Positions 1 through 8,412 of a stretch of 34,779 bases of DNA are shown one piece after another. Position 1 is the stretch's first letter; every line of letters begins with the position of its first letter. Origin of the DNA: Rhodoferax sp. (GTDB lineage Bacteria; Pseudomonadota; Gammaproteobacteria; Burkholderiales; Burkholderiaceae_C); assembly GCA_025351745.1 (NCBI GenBank), contig JANXVI010000106.1, positions 1 through 34,779 of the forward strand, read 5' to 3'. A model generated the notes under the pieces. That model searched no databases. It worked only from the letters and a program-made list of their open reading frames with translations, and had not been told where the DNA came from. The position numbers and the translations under genes are program-made.

Positions 1-1
1 T

Positions 2-50
2 GGCGCAGGCCTGCGGACTTTTGAGTCCAACCCCAAGAAAACACCGTATT
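2..50 (+). other. possible 3' tail of an upstream reading frame
   Basis: A frame open from the window edge ends at a TGA at 48-50, just before the inverted repeat at 56-96. In many Burkholderiales two cyanophycin synthetase genes lie side by side, so this could be the end of the first one. That is inference: 16 codons are too few to recognise a family, and another frame also stays open here. Confidence 0.2.
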
Positions 51-55
51 GATAA

Positions 56-96
56 CTTTGCGGGACAGACCTTCAGCTCTGTCCTCAACTGATTAG
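56..96. repeat. inverted-repeat element E, copy 1
   Basis: GGACAGA at 63-69 pairs with TCTGTCC at 78-84 across a short loop. The outer sequence continues to 94 as CTCAACTGATT. Read on the minus strand, the 19-base arm (94 to 76) is identical to 10975-10993, and the other arm (71 to 58) matches 11007-11020 at 13 of 14 bases. The loops differ completely (4 against 13 bases). The element lies directly upstream of the cphA ribosome binding site (AGGA near 95-98). Confidence 0.75.
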
Positions 97-103
97 GACG
101 ATC

Positions 104-2674
104 ATGGAAGTCACCCGTATCCGAGCCCTGCGTGGACCCAATTTGTGGAGCCACCACACCGCCATTCAGTCCATTGTGTCCTGCGATTCCCAGGAGCGTG
201 CGATAGGAAAGATCGACGGTTTTGAATCGCGGCTGCGTGCCCGGTTTCCCGAGATCAGTCCGTTCCAGCCGACGGGCCATGATGATTCGATCCCCATGGT
301 GCATGTGTTGGAGCTGGCAGCGCTGGGTTTGCAGGCGCAAGCTGGGTGCCCGGTGACCTTTAGCTGCACCACGCCGACCGTGGATGCCGATGTGTACCAG
401 TTGGTGGTGGAGTACAGCGAAGAAGCCGTCGGCCGTCTGGCCATGGATCTGGCGCAGGCACTGTGCCGATCGGCACTGGACGACACGCCGTTTGACCTGG
501 CCGATGCGCTGACCCAACTGCGCGATCTGGATGAAGATGTGCGTCTGGGGCCTAGCACCGGCTGCATCGTTGACGCGGCGGTAGCCCGCAACATCCCCTT
601 CAGCCGCATGACCGAGGGCAGCATGGTGCGATTTGGCTGGGGCAGCAAGCAAAGGCGCATTCAGGCGGCCGAGATGGATGTCACCAGCGCGATCGCCGAG
701 GCTATTGCCCAAGACAAAGAGCTGACCAAAAAGCTGCTCGCAGCCGCCGGCGTGCCGGTGCCCGCGGGCCGCACTGTGACAGACCCGGAAGATGCCTGGG
801 CGGCGGCTTGTGAAATTGGCCTGCCCGTGGTCGTCAAACCCAAGGACGGCAACCAGGGCAAAGGGGTTACGGTCAATATCACCACGAAGGAACATCTGGT
901 CAAGGCCTACGCCATTGCCACCGAGTTTCGCGATGACGTTCTGGTGGAACGCTACATGCCAGGCAATGATTTCCGCCTGCTGGTAGTCGGCGACAAATTG
1001 GTTGCTGCGGCACGGCGCGACCCACCCAAGGTGGTGGGAGACGGCGTGCACACTATCGCCGAGTTGGTGCACCAGGTGAACCTGGATCCACGCCGTGGCT
1101 CCGGCCACTCAACCTCGCTCACCAAAATTCGCATCGATGACATCGCACACGCCTGTTTGGCCAACCAGGGCTTCAAGGCGGACGACGTTCCGGCCAAGGG
1201 CCAGCGCGTCAACCTGCGCAACAACGCGAACCTGTCCACCGGGGGTTCCGCCACCGATGTGACGGACGACGTGCACCCTGAGGTTGCGGCGCGCGCAGTG
1301 GCCGCGGCCCACATGGTGGGCCTGGACGTGTGTGGCGTGGACCTGGTGTGCGATAGCATCCTGCGACCGATTGAAGAGGTGGGCGGCGGCATTGTGGAGG
1401 TCAACGCTGCACCAGGCCTGCGTATGCATTTGAGCCCCTCTTTCGGCAAAGGCCGCGCTGTCGGTGAGGCCATCATCTCCAGCATGTTCAAGAATGGCCA
1501 GGACGGACGCATTCCCATCGTCGCGGTGACCGGTACCAATGGCAAGACCACAACGGTGCGGCTGATTTCACATCTGTTGGCGCAAAACGGCCTGTGCGTG
1601 GGCATGACCAATACCGACGGCGTCTATGTCGGCGGTCAGTGCATAGACACGGGCGACTGCAGCGGACCCAAGAGCGCACGGAGCGTGTTGCTACACCCCG
1701 ATGTGGACGCTGCCGTGCTGGAAACGGCACGCGGCGGCGTCTTGCGCGAAGGCCTGGCGTTTGACCGCTGCGATGTAGCCGTCGTTACCAACGTCGGCAG
1801 CGGCGACCACCTGGGCCTGAACTACATTACAACCGTGCAAGACCTGGCTGTGCTCAAGCGCGTCATTGTTCAAAACGTGTCGCCCAGCGGCGTCGCCGTG
1901 CTCAACGCCAACGACCCCATCGTCGCAGCCATGGCGAGCAAATGCCGGGGTTCAGTCACGTTCTTTGCGGTCGATAAACTCCACCCCGTGATGGCTACGC
2001 ACCGCGCTCAGGGTCAGGCCGTGGTCTACGTAGAAAACGGCCAGATCGTTGCTAGCAAGGGCGACTTCCAACAAACTGTTGCGTTGGCAAACATCCCGAT
2101 CACCATGGGAGGGGTGATCCCGTTTCAGGTGGAAAACGTCATGGCCTCGGTTGCGGCAGCTTGGGCGCTGGGCCTGGACTTGGACACCATCCGCAACGGA
2201 CTTTCGGGCTTTTCAAACGACACCGATAACGCGCAGGGCCGCTTCAACTTCTTCAAGTACCGCGGCGCCACTGTCATTGCCGACTATGGCCATAACCCCG
2301 ATGCCATGGTGGCCTTGGTCCAGGCCGTCCAGGCGATGCCCGCCACGCGACGTTCGGTCGTGATCAGCGGTGCCGGCGACCGGCGCGACCAAGACATTCG
2401 CCAACAAACCGAAATTCTGGGCGACGCCTTTGACGAGGTCATCTTGTACGAAGACCAATGCCAGCGTGGTAGGCAGGATGGCGAAGTGATTGCGCTGTTG
2501 CGACAGGGCTTGACCCACGCAAAGCGGACCACCCAGTCTTCGGAAATCAAGGGTGAATTTGTGGCGATTGACACCGCCATGGACAAGTTGGTGGCGGGTG
2601 AACTCTGCCTGATTCTCGTGGACCAGGTGGAAGTAGCCTTGGCGTATATCGCGGCCAAGGTTCAAAAGAGCTGA
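104..2674 (+). CDS. cphA: cyanophycin synthetase
   Basis: This enzyme polymerises aspartate and arginine with ATP into cyanophycin, a cytoplasmic nitrogen and carbon reserve. At 856 residues it is close to the usual 850-900. The N-terminal region is followed by an ATP-grasp domain with KPKDGNQGKGV near residue 245, which drives addition of one amino acid. A Mur-ligase-like domain follows with the P-loop VTGTNGKTTT near residues 474-484 and the downstream Mur-type motif DYGHNPDA, which drives addition of the other. The ATG at 104 has AGGA about six bases upstream. It converges with gpsA 27 bases downstream, with no clear terminator between. No cyanophycinase is visible, though one may lie upstream of the window. 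Both ATP-using domains look intact, so an active synthetase is likely. Whether it is the primer-dependent main enzyme or the second copy often found in this order cannot be told. Confidence 0.95.
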   Translation: MEVTRIRALRGPNLWSHHTAIQSIVSCDSQERAIGKIDGFESRLRARFPEISPFQPTGHDDSIPMVHVLELAALGLQAQAGCPVTFSCTTPTVDADVYQLVVEYSEEAVGRLAMDLAQALCRSALDDTPFDLADALTQLRDLDEDVRLGPSTGCIVDAAVARNIPFSRMTEGSMVRFGWGSKQRRIQAAEMDVTSAIAEAIAQDKELTKKLLAAAGVPVPAGRTVTDPEDAWAAACEIGLPVVVKPKDGNQGKGVTVNITTKEHLVKAYAIATEFRDDVLVERYMPGNDFRLLVVGDKLVAAARRDPPKVVGDGVHTIAELVHQVNLDPRRGSGHSTSLTKIRIDDIAHACLANQGFKADDVPAKGQRVNLRNNANLSTGGSATDVTDDVHPEVAARAVAAAHMVGLDVCGVDLVCDSILRPIEEVGGGIVEVNAAPGLRMHLSPSFGKGRAVGEAIISSMFKNGQDGRIPIVAVTGTNGKTTTVRLISHLLAQNGLCVGMTNTDGVYVGGQCIDTGDCSGPKSARSVLLHPDVDAAVLETARGGVLREGLAFDRCDVAVVTNVGSGDHLGLNYITTVQDLAVLKRVIVQNVSPSGVAVLNANDPIVAAMASKCRGSVTFFAVDKLHPVMATHRAQGQAVVYVENGQIVASKGDFQQTVALANIPITMGGVIPFQVENVMASVAAAWALGLDLDTIRNGLSGFSNDTDNAQGRFNFFKYRGATVIADYGHNPDAMVALVQAVQAMPATRRSVVISGAGDRRDQDIRQQTEILGDAFDEVILYEDQCQRGRQDGEVIALLRQGLTHAKRTTQSSEIKGEFVAIDTAMDKLVAGELCLILVDQVEVALAYIAAKVQKS

Positions 2675-2701
2675 TATCGCCCCTGCGGCGAAACCGTAGG
2701 C

Positions 2702-3718
2702 CTATATGCCTTCGGCTGTGGGGTCACGCCCCATCAGGGCTGCGACCGCTTGCGAAGGCTGAACGCGGCCATCCAGCAAATCCACCACGCAATGTGCAAT
2801 TGGCATCGCAATGCCAAGGCTGCTTGCGCGCTGCACGACGGTGCGTGCGCTGTACACGCCTTCGGCCACGTGGCCTAGCGACTCAATCGCCTGCTGCAGG
2901 GTTTGGCCATGCGCCAAGGCTTGGCCCACACGCCGGTTGCGTGACAAATCACCCGTAGCGGTGAGCACCAGATCGCCCAAACCACTGAGGCCCATGAAAG
3001 TCTCGGCCTTGGCGCCCAGCGCCAGACCCAGACGGGTCATCTCTGCCAACCCGCGGGTGATCAGTGCAGCCCGGGCGTTCAAGCCCAGCTGCAGCCCGTC
3101 ACACAGGCCGGTGGCGATGGCCAGAACATTCTTGACGGCCCCGCCCACTTCGACGCCCACCACATCGTCGTTGGCGTAGACCCGCAATGTGGCGCTATGG
3201 AACGCCAGGACCAAAGCATCACGCACCGTGGCGTCGGCACTGGCGGCGACCAGGGCTGTGGGTTTGCCCAGGGCGACTTCTTGCGCAAAACTGGGGCCGC
3301 TGAGCACACCGGCGCGCAGACCAGCAGCCACCTGCGACTGAATTTCATGCCCCATCAACCCAGGTGCTGGCCCTACGCCGGCTTCAAAGCCCTTGCACAG
3401 CCAAGCCACCGCAGCACTGCAGCCCCGAAGTTGGATCAGCAGACCGCGCAGGCCCGCCATCGGCGACGCCAGGATCACCAAGTCTTCAGGCCGCAAGGCG
3501 ATCAGCAACTCCGGCAGGGCTTGGCTATTGATGTCCAGCATCGATGGCAAAACCACGCCCGGCAAATAGCGTTGATTTTCGCGACGTTGCTGCATGGAGA
3601 GCGCTTGGGCAGCGTCGCGCACCCACAACGTCACTCCATGCGGCGCCAAGGTCTTGAGGCTGGCGTTGACGGCTAGCGCAGTGCCCCAGGCGCCCCCCCC
3701 AATTACTACTATTTTCAT
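2702..3718 (-). CDS. gpsA: NAD(P)-dependent glycerol-3-phosphate dehydrogenase
   Basis: GpsA reduces dihydroxyacetone phosphate to sn-glycerol-3-phosphate, the backbone precursor of membrane phospholipids, in the cytoplasm. The protein has 338 residues, the usual size. The Rossmann dinucleotide loop GGGAWGTA is at residues 7-14. LCKGFEAG carries Lys109, GPSFAQEV is near 141-148, and [11 protein letters not shown] carries the catalytic Lys196. The C-terminal substrate motif [18 protein letters not shown] is present. It is the last gene of the rhodanese-grxC-secB-gpsA run, an order common in Burkholderiales, 51 bases after secB. That gap, and probably the first codons of gpsA, are covered by repeat F copy 1 (3705-3755). 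The start at 3718 is fixed by the Rossmann strand MKIVVIGGG, but no good ribosome binding site precedes it. Confidence 0.95.
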   Translation of the reverse strand: MKIVVIGGGAWGTALAVNASLKTLAPHGVTLWVRDAAQALSMQQRRENQRYLPGVVLPSMLDINSQALPELLIALRPEDLVILASPMAGLRGLLIQLRGCSAAVAWLCKGFEAGVGPAPGLMGHEIQSQVAAGLRAGVLSGPSFAQEVALGKPTALVAASADATVRDALVLAFHSATLRVYANDDVVGVEVGGAVKNVLAIATGLCDGLQLGLNARAALITRGLAEMTRLGLALGAKAETFMGLSGLGDLVLTATGDLSRNRRVGQALAHGQTLQQAIESLGHVAEGVYSARTVVQRASSLGIAMPIAHCVVDLLDGRVQPSQAVAALMGRDPTAEGI

Positions 3719-3755
3719 AGCATCAGTATCAGTGGATACGAGGGCTAGGGGGCAG
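3705..3755 (+). repeat. dispersed repeat F, copy 1, overlapping the gpsA start
   Basis: In plus orientation a stem-loop region with CTAT...ATAG is followed by ACGAGGGCTAG at 3738-3748. The distance from the stem start (3705) to ACGAGGGC is 33 bases, the same as in the copies at 13107, 22646 and 34190. The first arm falls in the first codons of gpsA and the rest fills the secB-gpsA gap. The stem is weaker than in copies 2 and 3. Confidence 0.6.
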
Positions 3756-3769
3756 TTTTGCCCTAATGA

Positions 3770-4246
3770 CTACTGTGTCAGCGCGCTGCTGGGAGCGTTG
3801 GCCGACGCAGCAGCCTGAGCCTGTTGTTGTTGCTCGTACATGGCCTGGAAGTTGATTTCTGTCAGGTGCACGGGTGGGAAACCACCGCGCTGGATCAGAT
3901 CCGCCACATTGCCGCGCAGGTAGGGGTAGACGATTTGTGGGCAAGCGATACCCATCAACTGGCCCATTTGGTCTTCTGGCACGCCACGGATTTCGAAAAT
4001 GCCGGCTTGCTTGGCTTCAACCAAGAACACCGTCTTGTCTTTGATCTTGGTGTGCACGGTAGCGGTCACAGCTACTTCAAACACGCCGTCAGCGACGGGA
4101 GCTGCTTCCACACCCAATTGGATGTCTACGGTTGGCTGCTCTTGCTCCAGCAGAATGGCGGGAGAGTTAGGTTGCTCCAGCGAGGCCTCTTTAAGGTAGA
4201 CGCGTTGGATCTGGAAAACGGGAGTCGCAGGAGTCTGGTCGGACAT
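3770..4246 (-). CDS. secB: protein-export chaperone SecB
   Basis: SecB is a cytoplasmic tetrameric chaperone that keeps precursors unfolded and hands them to SecA for export. The 158-residue protein fits the family (about 150-170). It opens with the strand [20 protein letters not shown] and continues with the conserved [29 protein letters not shown]. The core ends with the segment [33 protein letters not shown]. The tail is rich in Gln and Ala, as usual in this class. GAAAG lies upstream of the ATG at 4246. It sits between grxC and gpsA as in many Burkholderiales. The 138-base gap from grxC holds a terminator-like hairpin, so secB may also have its own promoter. Confidence 0.97.
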   Translation of the reverse strand: MSDQTPATPVFQIQRVYLKEASLEQPNSPAILLEQEQPTVDIQLGVEAAPVADGVFEVAVTATVHTKIKDKTVFLVEAKQAGIFEIRGVPEDQMGQLMGIACPQIVYPYLRGNVADLIQRGGFPPVHLTEINFQAMYEQQQQAQAAASANAPSSALTQ

Positions 4247-4265
4247 AAAAACAGTCTTTCAAAGT

Positions 4266-4309
4266 AAAACAAAGCCCGCCCAAGAACTTCCGGGAAGGCG
4301 TATGGCGGG
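4266..4309 (-). terminator. terminator-like hairpin between grxC and secB
   Basis: On the minus strand CCCGCC (4309-4304) pairs with GGCGGG (4280-4275), and a smaller CTTCC/GGAAG hairpin is nested inside. A T-rich tail, CTTTGTTTT, follows. It could end part of the grxC transcript or structure the secB leader. The loop is long and the T tract interrupted, so this is tentative. The rest of the gap 4247-4384 shows nothing else I can name. Confidence 0.4.
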
Positions 4310-4384
4310 AATTAACGGGAGTTTCGTTAGACGCGGATTATCTCAGGCTGCAAGGCTCACCACCGGGGCCGATTCGCGCGCGAT

Positions 4385-4645
4385 TCAAGCTGCATTGAGC
4401 AGGGGCACTAGGCCACCCCGGCTGTCCAACGCCATCAGGTCGTCACAGCCACCTACGTGGGTGGTACCAATGAAGATCTGCGGCACGGTGCGCCGCCCAG
4501 TGATCTCCATCATCTTGGTCCGCTCGTGCGGTAGGTTGTCCACCCGAATTTCATCGATGTTTTCTACCCCTTTGGTGACCAAGATACGTTTGGCCTGCAC
4601 GCAATACGGGCAGGACGCCGTGGTATACATTTTTACGGATTGCAT
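4385..4645 (-). CDS. grxC: glutaredoxin 3
   Basis: GrxC is a small cytoplasmic thiol-disulfide oxidoreductase that uses glutathione to reduce disulfides and glutathionylated proteins. The 86-residue protein starts MQSVKMYTTASCPYC, with the dithiol active site CPYC. TVPQIFI supplies the cis-proline and VGGCDDL the glutathione-binding end. A longer upstream frame exists, but the start at 4645 matches the family length and has AAAGG just upstream, inside the end of the rhodanese gene. The gap to the rhodanese stop is only four bases, so the two are probably translated together. Confidence 0.95.
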   Translation of the reverse strand: MQSVKMYTTASCPYCVQAKRILVTKGVENIDEIRVDNLPHERTKMMEITGRRTVPQIFIGTTHVGGCDDLMALDSRGGLVPLLNAA

Positions 4646-4649
4646 AGCA

Positions 4650-5057
4650 TCAGGCCTTTTCAATCGGTAGATTGGCCGCTTTCCAGCCGACCATGCCACC
4701 ACCCAGGGCCTGGGCTTGCCCGTAACCCAATTTCTTCGCAATCGCCACCGCGCGCCCCGAGCGTGCACCGGACTGGCAGACCAGGATCAGGGGCAAAGAT
4801 TTGTTCTTGACTGCGGCGGAAAGCTTGCTTTCCAGATCCGCGAGCGGAACATTCTTGGCACCGCCCACATGGCCAGAGGCAAATTCCGCGGGATCGCACA
4901 CGTCCACGACTACGGCCTTTTCGCGGTTGATCAGTTGCACCGCCCCAGCCGGGTCAAGTCCCGCGACGGTGGCACCTTGGATCACGGGCCACAGCAGCAT
5001 GGAGCCTGAGGCAAGGGCTACCGCAATCAACATCCAGTTGTCGAGAATGAATTTCAC
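4650..5057 (-). CDS. membrane-anchored rhodanese-like protein
   Basis: This is a single-domain rhodanese (sulfurtransferase fold) of 135 residues. An N-terminal hydrophobic segment (about residues 7-30, WMLIAVALASGSMLLWPVI) probably anchors it in the inner membrane. The active-site loop CQSGARS holds the catalytic cysteine that carries the persulfide. The GTG start at 5057 is supported by AAGGA 7-8 bases upstream and by the need to include the membrane segment. It heads the run leading to grxC, secB and gpsA. Redox or sulfur handling beside glutaredoxin is plausible, but the physiological substrate is unknown. Confidence 0.9.
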   Translation of the reverse strand: MKFILDNWMLIAVALASGSMLLWPVIQGATVAGLDPAGAVQLINREKAVVVDVCDPAEFASGHVGGAKNVPLADLESKLSAAVKNKSLPLILVCQSGARSGRAVAIAKKLGYGQAQALGGGMVGWKAANLPIEKA

Positions 5058-5099
5058 ACTTTATTCCTTGTAAGTTAGCGAGCTTTCAACCCACCATTT

Positions 5100-5105
5100 T
5101 AGAAT
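5100..5105 (+). promoter_or_regulatory. possible -10 box (TAGAAT) for gpmA
   Basis: TAGAAT lies in the 115-base divergent gap between the rhodanese gene and gpmA, one base from the TATAAT consensus. No convincing -35 box is seen. If used, transcription would start near 5112, which fits translation from 5173 rather than from the in-frame ATG at 5104. Confidence 0.25.
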
Positions 5106-5172
5106 GCAAGATGTTTTGCTGCCCAACGGCACTTCGAACGCCCTTCCTATTTCCGTTTTTACCGCCTGCACC

Positions 5173-5916
5173 ATGTACAAACTCGTTCTCGTTCGCCATG
5201 GCGAATCCACCTGGAATCTGGACAACCGCTTCACCGGATGGACTGATGTAGACCTCACGCCCACCGGCGTGGAACAGGCCAAGAACGCGGGTCGGCTGCT
5301 CAAGGCAGAAGGCTACGAGTTTGATGTCGCATACACCAGCGTCCTCAAGCGCGCCACCCGCACGCTGTGGCACTGCCTGGATGAAATGGACCGCACTTGG
5401 CTGCCAGTCGTGCATTCCTGGCGCCTGAACGAGCGCCATTACGGCGCGCTGCAGGGCCTCAACAAGAGCGACATGGCCAAGCAGTATGGCGACGCCCAAG
5501 TATTGCAATGGCGCCGCAGCTACGACACCCCACCGCCAGCACTGGAACCCACCGATGCCCGCAGCGAACGCGGCGACCTGCGTTACGTCAAGCTGGAGCC
5601 CGGCCAGGTTCCGCTGACCGAATGCCTGAAGGACACGGTCGCCCGCGTGATGCCATTTTGGAATGAGTCCATGGCCCCCGCCATACGGGCTGGCAAACGC
5701 ATCTTGGTGGCAGCACACGGCAATTCAATACGGGCGTTGGTCAAGTACCTGGACCTGATTGGTGACGACGACATCGTGGGTGTGAACATTCCCAATGGCA
5801 TCCCGCTGGTGTATGAATTAGATTCCGACTTGAAGCCGATTCGCCACTATTACCTCGGGGATGCACAAGCCGCAGCCATGGCTGCCGCGGCGGTGGCCTC
5901 GCAGGGCAAAGCGTAA
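5173..5916 (+). CDS. gpmA: 2,3-bisphosphoglycerate-dependent phosphoglycerate mutase
   Basis: This cytoplasmic enzyme interconverts 3- and 2-phosphoglycerate in glycolysis and gluconeogenesis through a phosphohistidine. It has 247 residues, the normal length. LVRHGEST near residue 5 carries the phosphorylated histidine. [12 protein letters not shown] and the later [11 protein letters not shown] supply the other active-site residues. An in-frame ATG exists at 5104, but the 23 extra residues are unlike the family, and the start at 5173 gives the canonical [11 protein letters not shown] beginning. The ribosome binding site is weak. The C-terminus is Ala-rich and ends 120 bases before ctpA. Confidence 0.95.
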   Translation: MYKLVLVRHGESTWNLDNRFTGWTDVDLTPTGVEQAKNAGRLLKAEGYEFDVAYTSVLKRATRTLWHCLDEMDRTWLPVVHSWRLNERHYGALQGLNKSDMAKQYGDAQVLQWRRSYDTPPPALEPTDARSERGDLRYVKLEPGQVPLTECLKDTVARVMPFWNESMAPAIRAGKRILVAAHGNSIRALVKYLDLIGDDDIVGVNIPNGIPLVYELDSDLKPIRHYYLGDAQAAAMAAAAVASQGKA

Positions 5917-6036
5917 AAAAGGCGCGGGAAAGTGCGGGTTTTCCCCGTATTTGCCACGCAATCCAAACGCCAACCGAAGGAACTCGCTGCAAGCCAGCAC
6001 CTCCAAGGTGTATATTGAAGCGGCACTGGAATACAT

Positions 6037-7476
6037 ATGGGTCAAAAACTGAAAATTGCAGGTTGGATTGGGTTGGGCGTGATGGCCGGCGCGCTGACGA
6101 CGGTGTCATTGCAGACGGTCGCGCGCAGCACTTTGGCGCCGCTGCCGTTAGAAGAGTTGCAACAGCTTGCTGCCGTATTTGGCATGCTCAAGAGCGACTA
6201 TGTGGAGCCGGTTGACGAGAAGAAGCTGATCACCGAGGCCATTGCCGGCATGGTGTCCAGTCTGGACCCGCACTCCCAGTACTTTGACAAGAAATCGTAC
6301 AAGGAATTCAAGGAAGGCACGTCCGGGCGTTTCGTTGGCGTCGGAATTGAAATCACCCAGGAAGATGGCTTGGTCAAGGTCGTCTCTCCTATAGAAGGCT
6401 CCCCGGCCTTTCGAGCCGGCCTCAAGCCCAATGATTTAATCACCCGCATAGACGAAACCGCCGTGAAGGGGCTCTCCCTGAACGAAGCCGTCAAGCGTAT
6501 GCGGGGCGAACCCAATACCAAGGTGCTTTTGACGATCTTCCGCAAGGACGAAAACCGCACGTTCCCCGTCGACATTGTTCGCGAAGAAATCAAGCAGCAA
6601 TCAGTGCGCGGCAAAATTATCGAACCCGGCTATGGCTGGATTCGCGTCAGCCAGTTCCAGGAACAAACCGTCGACGACTTCGCGAAGAAATTGGACGAAA
6701 TCTATAAACAGGACCCCCATCTGAAGGGACTGGTCCTGGATCTGCGCAATGACCCTGGCGGACTGCTCAATGCAGCCGTCGCAGTGTCGGCCACGTTCTT
6801 GCCTGAGAATGTGACGGTCGTTTCCACCAATGGCCAAACGGCCGATAGCAAACAACTATTCAAAGCGACGGTTCGCGATTATCTGGGACGCGACGGCAAC
6901 GATCCGCTCAAGAAGCTGCCTTTGGCCCTGAAGAAGGTGCCGCTGGTGGTGCTGGTCAATGAGGGGTCGGCCTCTGCCAGCGAAATCGTGGCGGGTGCTT
7001 TGCAAGACCACAAGCGCGCCACGTTGATGGGGAGCCAGACTTTTGGCAAGGGCTCAGTCCAGACCTTCCGGGCCTTGGGGCCGGATACCGGCTTGAAGAT
7101 CACCACATCGCGCTACTACACGCCCAGCGGCAAATCTATTCAGGCCAAAGGCATCGTGCCTGACGTGATGATCGACGATACCGAAGAAGGTAGCCCTTAC
7201 GCGGCGCTGCGCACCCGTGAAGCAGACCTGGGTAAGCATCTGACCAGCGGGCAGGGCGAAGAAGTCAAGAACGCCACACACGAAAAGGCGCGGGATGAGG
7301 CCCTGAAGCGGCTTGAGGAAGAGTCGCGTAAGCCCAACTCGGAGAGGCGTCCGCCCGAATTCGGCTCCGACAAAGACTTCCAGCTGCTGCAAGCGCTGAA
7401 CCAGCTCAAAGGACGACCGGTTCTGGTCAGCAAGACCCAGGTGGAGCGCAAGGAAGAAGATTCCAAGGAAAACTAG
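6037..7476 (+). CDS. ctpA: S41-family C-terminal processing protease
   Basis: This envelope serine protease cleaves near the C-termini of periplasmic or membrane-associated proteins. It has 479 residues. A hydrophobic N-terminal segment (about residues 7-28) acts as signal or anchor. A PDZ domain lies at about 97-175 (GVGIEITQEDG to the strand LLTIFR). The protease core holds LRNDPGGLL near 236-244, the catalytic Ser313 in NEGSASASEIVAGAL and the general-base Lys338 in TFGKGSVQT. The C-terminal 80 residues are charged and lysine- and glutamate-rich. The ATG at 6037 has GGAA about eight bases upstream. The gap from gpmA (5917-6036) contains only a weak hairpin near 5926-5945. A repeat-like element separates it from the next gene. 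Confidence 0.93.
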   Translation: MGQKLKIAGWIGLGVMAGALTTVSLQTVARSTLAPLPLEELQQLAAVFGMLKSDYVEPVDEKKLITEAIAGMVSSLDPHSQYFDKKSYKEFKEGTSGRFVGVGIEITQEDGLVKVVSPIEGSPAFRAGLKPNDLITRIDETAVKGLSLNEAVKRMRGEPNTKVLLTIFRKDENRTFPVDIVREEIKQQSVRGKIIEPGYGWIRVSQFQEQTVDDFAKKLDEIYKQDPHLKGLVLDLRNDPGGLLNAAVAVSATFLPENVTVVSTNGQTADSKQLFKATVRDYLGRDGNDPLKKLPLALKKVPLVVLVNEGSASASEIVAGALQDHKRATLMGSQTFGKGSVQTFRALGPDTGLKITTSRYYTPSGKSIQAKGIVPDVMIDDTEEGSPYAALRTREADLGKHLTSGQGEEVKNATHEKARDEALKRLEEESRKPNSERRPPEFGSDKDFQLLQALNQLKGRPVLVSKTQVERKEEDSKEN

Positions 7477-7481
7477 GACAT

Positions 7482-7562
7482 GGCCCCCACGCTGGTCGCT
7501 TCGCGTACTGCGCTGCCCCCCGAGCGGGCGCTTTCGCCTTGGGGCGGCCCGGCGGCGAAACG
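7482..7562. repeat. GC-rich palindromic intergenic element between ctpA and the moeB-like gene
   Basis: CCCCGAG at 7518-7524 pairs with CTTGGGG at 7538-7544, flanked by further GC-rich repeats. The layout (CCCCCACGCTG, then GCCCCCCGAG, then CCTTGGGGCGGCCCGG) resembles a family I know from Comamonadaceae intergenic regions. There is no T tract, so it is unlikely to be an ordinary terminator. It ends a few bases before the next start codon. Confidence 0.6.
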
Positions 7563-7567
7563 CTGCA

Positions 7568-8332
7568 ATGGATGACTCGCAGCTGCTGCGCTACTCGCGC
7601 CATATTCTGCTCAATGAGATCGGGGTGGAAGGCCAGGAACGGATCATGCAGGGTCGTGCACTGGTCATCGGGGCTGGCGGACTGGGCTCTCCTGCCGCGC
7701 TGTATCTAGCGACCGCCGGCGTTGGGCATCTGACCCTCGTAGACCACGATACCGTCGACCTGACCAATTTGCAACGTCAAATTGCCCACACGCAAGCGCG
7801 GGTCGGACAGCCCAAGGTGGAGTCGGCTAGCCAAGCCTTGCTCGCCATCAATCCTGAACTCAAAATTACCACCTTGGCCGAGCGTGCAGATGCTGCGCAC
7901 CTGGACATCCTGGTGGCGGAGACCGACGTTGCGCTGGACTGCAGCGACAATTTTGCAACCCGCCACGCGCTGAACGCAGCCTGCGTGCGCCATGGCGTGC
8001 CCTTGGTTTCCGGTGCGGCCATACGATTCGATGGGCAGTTGGCGGTCTACGACGCCAAAGACCCGCTGTCCCCGTGTTACGCGTGCGTGTTCCCACTCGA
8101 TACCGATTTTGAAGAGACGCGTTGCGCAACGATGGGGGTTTTTGCCCCTCTGGTCGGCATCATCGGCAGCATGCAGGCCGCTGAAGCGCTCAAGCTACTG
8201 AGTGGTGCGGGTCAATCCGCCATAGGCAGGCTGCTGATGTTGGATGGCCGTGATATGACCTGGAGCGACATCCGTTTAACGCGCAATCCGGACTGTCCAG
8301 TATGCGGAACCCAGCTCCAAGACTTGCCTTGA
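7568..8332 (+). CDS. moeB: HesA/MoeB/ThiF-family adenylyltransferase
   Basis: Proteins of this family adenylate the C-terminal glycine of a small sulfur-carrier protein (MoaD for molybdopterin, ThiS for thiamine) so that it can accept sulfur. The protein has 254 residues, the single-domain size without a rhodanese tail. The nucleotide loop GAGGLGSP is near residues 36-43. DNFATR is the usual motif after the acidic DCSD. Two zinc-binding pairs, CYAC and CPVC, are visible. RCATMGVFAPLVGIIGS matches the MoeB-type crossover region. No moaD, moaE or thiS is nearby, so the carrier is not known from context and MoeB versus ThiF is not settled. The start lies right after a palindromic repeat with a poor ribosome binding site. 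Confidence 0.85.
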   Translation: MDDSQLLRYSRHILLNEIGVEGQERIMQGRALVIGAGGLGSPAALYLATAGVGHLTLVDHDTVDLTNLQRQIAHTQARVGQPKVESASQALLAINPELKITTLAERADAAHLDILVAETDVALDCSDNFATRHALNAACVRHGVPLVSGAAIRFDGQLAVYDAKDPLSPCYACVFPLDTDFEETRCATMGVFAPLVGIIGSMQAAEALKLLSGAGQSAIGRLLMLDGRDMTWSDIRLTRNPDCPVCGTQLQDLP

Positions 8333-8412
8333 CAGTGACACGTAGCGGTTGGGTGAGCGCCATAATTACTCAGTAAATCGGCTGCAACTCTGAGGCAGGT
8401 GAGCTGCTTTGC

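Noticed and set aside
5104-5172. Longer N-terminus for phosphoglycerate mutase
   Set aside because: The 23 extra residues are unlike the family, and the start at 5173 gives the canonical beginning.
5926-5945. GGGAAA/TTTCCC hairpin after gpmA as a terminator
   Set aside because: The stem is only six pairs and is not followed by a T tract on the plus strand.
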